In this document: positions 60,464 through 64,000 of the stretch, piece after piece
Position numbering within the stretch: the stretch's first letter is position 1
How the letters are laid out: every line of letters begins with the position of its first letter
NCBI GenBank assembly: GCA_019114755.1
Contig: DXEW01000003.1
Coordinates: forward strand, 1-64,000
DNA from: Candidatus Borkfalkia faecavium
Lineage (GTDB): Bacteria; Bacillota; Clostridia; Christensenellales; Borkfalkiaceae
Length of the DNA stretch: 64,000 nucleotides
Direction of reading: 5' to 3'
The notes under the pieces: generated by a model
What the model saw: the letters and a program-made list of their open reading frames with translations, nothing else
What the model was told of the DNA's origin: nothing
Database searches by the model: none
Position numbers and translations under genes: made by a program

Positions 60464-61741
60464 TCAGCAAGTGAACAATATTTCCAGCACAAAGCGCCTT
60501 TCTTTTTTATACACCAGCATTTCGCCCTTATATTTTTGCACCACATAGCGGATACTCTTCATGCCGAAGCCGTGGTAGCCGTTGTTTTGCTTGGTGGAGA
60601 CGGGCAGGCCGTCTTCAAACTGCAATTCGCGGGAGCAGAAATTTTCAAGACAGATGCTGACCAGCCTGCCGTGTTTGTTCACCTTGAGGACGATGGTGCG
60701 GTTTTCCGGCTTTTCCGCCTGCAAACTTTCAAAGGCGTTGTCGAGCGCGTTGCCGAAGAGGGTGAAGACGTCGCTGTTTTTCATGAACGAGAGGCAGGCG
60801 CCGTCTACGATATACGAAAAGTCGATGGAAAAGCGGTTGAACAGCAGGCTTTTTTCCATCAGCACCGCGTCTAACGCCTTGTTGCCCGTCTGGATGGAAG
60901 AATCGTAGATCTGGATGGAGTTTTTCAGCTCCTGCAGGTATTCCGCCCTGTCGGCATCGGGAGGGGCGGCGCCGTACAGGTCTAACTGGTGCTTTAAGTC
61001 GTGGCACTTACGGTTGATGATCTCGATATTTTCCTGCGTGAGGCGGTGCTTTTGTTCGGTCATTTTCAGCAGCTGTTCGGTGATCTCGGCGTCGCGCTGC
61101 AGGCGGGTGTTGCGGAGCAGGTCTGACAGGCAGACGAGGAGCAGAAGGTCGGCGATGATGTTGAACAGCCGCGCCGAGGTGACTTCGCGCTCGAACGCCT
61201 GCATGTACATGTTGACGAGGTACGCCACGACCAGCGTAGCCACGGCGAAGATGAGGATGGGCAGCTTTTTGAAGCCGACGCTGCCGTGGCGGTCCATGTT
61301 GCGGACGATGAAAAAGTAGAACAAAATGTAGCCCGCCGCCATGACGCCGAGGCGGATGAGGGTGGAAGGGAGCATGGGCAGGGAAGATTGCCGCACGAAC
61401 TCCGCCAAGCTGAAGGTGCCGTTTTGCAGGGCGTATGCCATGGTGGCGATGAATAAGAGGTCGGTGAACGGGGCCTTGAAGCACAGCCACAGCCCCAGCA
61501 GTGACAGCAGGAACAGCAGCAGGTAGCTCAGGCGTATCCAGCCGCCGACGGTCAGCCAGGGAGTAAAGTATGTGTCGGGGAGAAGTTCCGGCAAAATGCT
61601 GAAGGCGGCGCCGAAGAGCACGGCAGACAGCCAAAAGAACCTGCGCCGCATGCCCTTATAGTTGAACAGCATCTCCGCGAGCCATAGCTGGGGCGCGAAC
61701 GCCATTGAAAAGCGGAAAAGAAGGATCGTGAATTCTTCCAT
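60464..61741 (-). CDS. sensor histidine kinase, GHKL type (LytTR-associated)
   Basis: A membrane histidine kinase of 425 residues. About six hydrophobic segments fill residues 1-200. A cytoplasmic helix then carries the phospho-accepting region INRKCHDLKHQLDLYG (near residue 250). The ATPase part has NALDNAFES and HGFGMKSIRYVVQKYKGEM. The layout matches AgrC-like kinases that pair with LytTR regulators. The signal is unknown; no peptide precursor gene was found nearby. Confidence 0.92.
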   Translation of the reverse strand: MEEFTILLFRFSMAFAPQLWLAEMLFNYKGMRRRFFWLSAVLFGAAFSILPELLPDTYFTPWLTVGGWIRLSYLLLFLLSLLGLWLCFKAPFTDLLFIATMAYALQNGTFSLAEFVRQSSLPMLPSTLIRLGVMAAGYILFYFFIVRNMDRHGSVGFKKLPILIFAVATLVVAYLVNMYMQAFEREVTSARLFNIIADLLLLVCLSDLLRNTRLQRDAEITEQLLKMTEQKHRLTQENIEIINRKCHDLKHQLDLYGAAPPDADRAEYLQELKNSIQIYDSSIQTGNKALDAVLMEKSLLFNRFSIDFSYIVDGACLSFMKNSDVFTLFGNALDNAFESLQAEKPENRTIVLKVNKHGRLVSICLENFCSRELQFEDGLPVSTKQNNGYHGFGMKSIRYVVQKYKGEMLVYKKERRFVLEILFTC

Positions 61742-61820
61742 GGTCTGGTCCCCCTATATAAGCGGAATGAGCTCCTTCGGGCGGCAGGGCGCGGAAAAAA
61801 TATGTTGTAGAAAAGCGCGT

Positions 61821-62546
61821 TCAGCGCGCCGCACTGCCACCCTGGCTGTAAAAGAGCATGATAGACTGCATAAAATCTTTTTTATACGAGCGGCTGATCT
61901 TGAGTTGATCGCCGCCGACGGTGACGTAGTCGCCGCGGACCTGCATGACGTGGCGCAGGTTGACCAGGTAGCTGACGTTGCAGCGGGCAAAGCCGAGGGG
62001 GGAGAATTCTTCTTCCGCCTTGGCCATGATGCCCCACACTTCAAAGGCGCCGCGCACCGTGTGATATAAGAGCTTGTGCTGCACGACTTCGATATAATAA
62101 ATGTCTGAAACGGCGATGCGCGCGTAGCCGCTTTCCGTTTTGAGCAGCTTTTCCTGCCGGCCGAACCTGCTTGCGGCGGCGATGGCTTTTTCCATTTTGA
62201 AGGAAAAGGTCTCGTAGCTGACGGGCTTTAAGATGAAGTCCATGGCGCTGACTTCGTAGCCCTTGAACACATACTGCGCCATATTGGTGATGAAGATGAG
62301 GCAGACGGTATCGTCCAGCTCGCGCAGTTTCTGCGCCGCCTTGATGCCGTCCATATACGGCATTTCGATGTCCATCAATACGATCTGAAAGTCGGGGCGG
62401 TAAGAATCTAAAAAGGAAAGCCCGTCTTGAAAGCAGTCGATAGAGAATTTGTATTCGCCGGCGCCCGACTGTTCCATGCGGTGCAGGTAACTTTGCAGCG
62501 TTTCGCGAAAGGCGGCGTCGTCTTCAATGATAGCGATCTTGGTCAT
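61821..62546 (-). CDS. LytTR-family response regulator
   Basis: A 241-residue regulator. The receiver domain has IIEDD at residues 5-9, VLMDIEMPYMDG with the phospho-Asp near 60, and the Lys in FILKPVS. A LytTR DNA-binding domain follows (IAVSDIYYIEVVQHKLLYHT, FARCNVSYLVNLRHVMQV). It is transcribed first, 79 bases before the kinase gene. GAGGA lies six bases before the ATG at 62546. Confidence 0.93.
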   Translation of the reverse strand: MTKIAIIEDDAAFRETLQSYLHRMEQSGAGEYKFSIDCFQDGLSFLDSYRPDFQIVLMDIEMPYMDGIKAAQKLRELDDTVCLIFITNMAQYVFKGYEVSAMDFILKPVSYETFSFKMEKAIAAASRFGRQEKLLKTESGYARIAVSDIYYIEVVQHKLLYHTVRGAFEVWGIMAKAEEEFSPLGFARCNVSYLVNLRHVMQVRGDYVTVGGDQLKISRSYKKDFMQSIMLFYSQGGSAAR

Positions 62547-62620
62547 TGGCATTCCTCGTGTTTTTGGCAAAGCCGAAGCAGCCCCGCTGTTTTTGCCTTG
62601 CCTTTGATAATCGTATATCC

Positions 62621-62649
62621 ATTATACAATAAAAAGCCGCCGTTGTAAA
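62621..62649 (-). promoter_or_regulatory. promoter of the two-component operon
   Basis: Minus-strand TTTACA (62644-62649), 17-base spacer, TATAAT (62621-62626). Confidence 0.78.
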
Positions 62650-62893
62650 GACGCAATTTGAAAATTATTGCCAGCGTTTTTGACGCTTACATGATACCAT
62701 ACAAACGGCCTTTGTTCCATACGTTTTACATAATATACAAAATTTTTTGCGCACAATGCAGGGCGGCTGCATTTGATGTCTGTGCGGCGGCGACGCCTGC
62801 GGGCAAAAGAAGGGAAAAATATGCATCTTGTGCGGCGGGCGGAGGAAAAAAATTGTAAAGTACGCAAAGAAAATGACCAAAAAAGAAAATGTG
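62650..62893. other. intergenic region between divergent operons
   Basis: I see no gene, repeat family or strong hairpin here. A LytTR operator could be present, but no clear pair of direct repeats was recognised. Confidence 0.35.
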
Positions 62894-62921
62894 TTGATAA
62901 AATTTTTCTTTTTGGTATAAT
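62894..62921 (+). promoter_or_regulatory. promoter of the GH3 gene
   Basis: TTGATA (62894-62899), 16-base spacer, TATAAT (62916-62921); the leader to 63052 is about 130 bases. Confidence 0.7.
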
Positions 62922-63052
62922 GGCACTGATTTTTGCGGGTGCAGCGCAGAGCGCCCGCGGAAGAACAGCAAAGAGGAGGAATGCGCCGGAAAAAATCATT
63001 TGCAGGCTTGTAACAAAAACAAAAAAAATTTGATAAAGGAGAATGTTTTCTG

Positions 63053-64000
63053 ATGACAAGAAAGGTAAAGAGAGCGATATGCTTTCCGATCATCGCGTTT
63101 TTGCTGATCGTGCTGATCGCGGCGAATGTGGCTGCGGGCATCTTTGCGGGCGCCATCACCAACTACTTCAGCGGCGGCGTCAACATCGACTTCAACAGCG
63201 ACAGCATCCAGCAGACGCTGCAGCAGAGCGACGAGCTCGTCCGCACTTTGGCTGAGGACAGCATCGTTTTGCTCAAGAACCAGGAGGATGAAGACGGCAA
63301 CCCCGCGCTCCCCTTCGATGAAGGCGAGACCAAGGTCAACCTGTTCGGCTTCAGCGCTTACGACCCTTCCGACGCCGCGTCTTTCGACGGGTTTTTGATG
63401 AAGGGCATCGGCAGCGGTTCTTCCACCATTTCCGAAAGCAAGGCCATCACCTTGCAGGACGCATTGACGGAGAACGGCATCGAGTACAACACCGACCTGG
63501 AAGCAATTTACGACGATTTTGAAGTGGGCCGCGGCAGCGCCGCCGACAACGCCTACTGGCTGGACGAGCCGGACATCACCGACGCGCAGTTCGACGCGGC
63601 GCAGGAATATTCGGATATCGCCATCGTCGTGTTCAGCCGTCTGGGCGGCGAGAACATCGGCGAGCAGCCCCACAGCCAGACGCAGGGCGCCGTCAACGAG
63701 AACAAGACCTACCTGCAGATCACCGATCCCGAGCAGGAGCTTTTGGACAACGTGACCGAGCGCTTCGGCAAGGTCATCGTGCTTTTGAACACCTCGAACG
63801 CGATGCACTGCGGATTTTTGGATGACGAAGGCGTAGACGCCGCCATGTACGTCGGCCTCACCGGCCAGTCGGGCGCCACCGCCATCGGCGAGATCTTGAA
63901 GGGCGAAACGCTGAAGGGCAAGCCCATCAGCCCCTCGGGCAAACTTTCCGACCTGTATTCGTACGACCCTTCCAACGACCCCGCCTATAACAACACCGAA
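63053..64000 (+). CDS. glycoside hydrolase family 3 protein, C-terminal-domain-first (partial)
   Basis: The first 316 codons of a gene that runs off the window. An N-terminal membrane anchor or uncleaved signal (ICFPIIAFLLIVLIAANVAAGIF) is followed by EDSIVLLKNQED, KVNLFGFSAYDPSD, IAIVVFSRLGGENIGEQ and KVIVLLNTSNAMHCGFLDD. This is the GH3 C-terminal domain placed first, as in permuted beta-glucosidases of rumen Clostridia. The catalytic barrel would lie beyond the edge. AAAGGAG lies before the ATG. Substrate probably a beta-glucoside; not proven. Confidence 0.82.
   Translation, partial: MTRKVKRAICFPIIAFLLIVLIAANVAAGIFAGAITNYFSGGVNIDFNSDSIQQTLQQSDELVRTLAEDSIVLLKNQEDEDGNPALPFDEGETKVNLFGFSAYDPSDAASFDGFLMKGIGSGSSTISESKAITLQDALTENGIEYNTDLEAIYDDFEVGRGSAADNAYWLDEPDITDAQFDAAQEYSDIAIVVFSRLGGENIGEQPHSQTQGAVNENKTYLQITDPEQELLDNVTERFGKVIVLLNTSNAMHCGFLDDEGVDAAMYVGLTGQSGATAIGEILKGETLKGKPISPSGKLSDLYSYDPSNDPAYNNTE

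Noticed and set aside
63053..63120. A separate small gene starting at 63043
   Set aside because: The ATG at 63043 is in another frame and short; the GH3 frame from 63053 has the ribosome binding site, an anchor segment and family motifs to the window end.

Overview
The window looks like the replication-origin neighbourhood of a high-GC member of the Clostridia (Firmicutes). The support is strong GGAGG-type ribosome binding sites, TTGACA/TATAAT promoters, AddAB instead of RecBCD, feo and pst operons of Firmicutes type, and sporulation-lineage genes (SpoIVFA, SpoIVFB, BofA, SpmA, SpmB). Placement in a Christensenellales/Borkfalkia-like group is only a guess from overall gene content. The GC-rich third codon positions create very long antisense shadow frames, which were left out.

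Layout. 0.2-3.8 kb: RNase G and a spoIVFA-spoIVFB pair (minus strand). 3.9-8.7 kb: one-carbon/methionine block (metF, a free-standing MetH reactivation protein, metH) interrupted by an AbrB-PIN toxin-antitoxin pair. 9.3-10.4 kb: spmA-spmB. 10.6-15.3 kb: metG, tatD, a TatD-linked radical SAM gene and rsmA. 15.5-19.7 kb: a flavin-binding NimA-like protein, cysteine desulfurase with an Rrf2 regulator, queH and a GNAT. 20-27.5 kb: a membrane protein of unknown role and the addB-addA recombination nuclease. 27.7-35.4 kb: a lipoprotein, mutY, a flavodoxin, shikimate-kinase-like gene, cysS, xylulokinase and tcdA. 35.5-38.2 kb: an EF-G-like GTPase and bofA. 39.4-43.7 kb: pstSCAB-phoU with a candidate PhoP box. 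44-49.6 kb: DUF368, dxs, an RlmI-like methyltransferase and an aldose-epimerase-like gene. 50.4-54.1 kb: a feo iron(II) uptake operon. 54.4-60.4 kb: rsmG, a SLOG protein, a candidate oriC with DnaA boxes, then dnaN-rpmH-rnpA-yidD-yidC-jag, with no dnaA beside the origin. 60.5-64 kb: a LytTR two-component system and the start of a GH3 glycosidase.

The most interesting unexplained structure is a dispersed element of about 220-240 bp, present in five full copies plus one partial copy. It folds into the same series of hairpins in every copy, and its central stem keeps pairing while its sequence changes. The hairpin end of every full copy lies within about 10 bases of the stop codon of a convergent neighbouring gene. 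Related oddities are short direct repeats that span or follow the stop codons of several genes, a MITE-like inverted-repeat element, and several small dispersed repeat families that fill most of the long intergenic regions. Other points of interest are a PstS that appears circularly permuted, two promoters placed exactly six bases before an ATG (leaderless candidates), and a Jag protein with an Arg/Gly/Tyr-rich tail.
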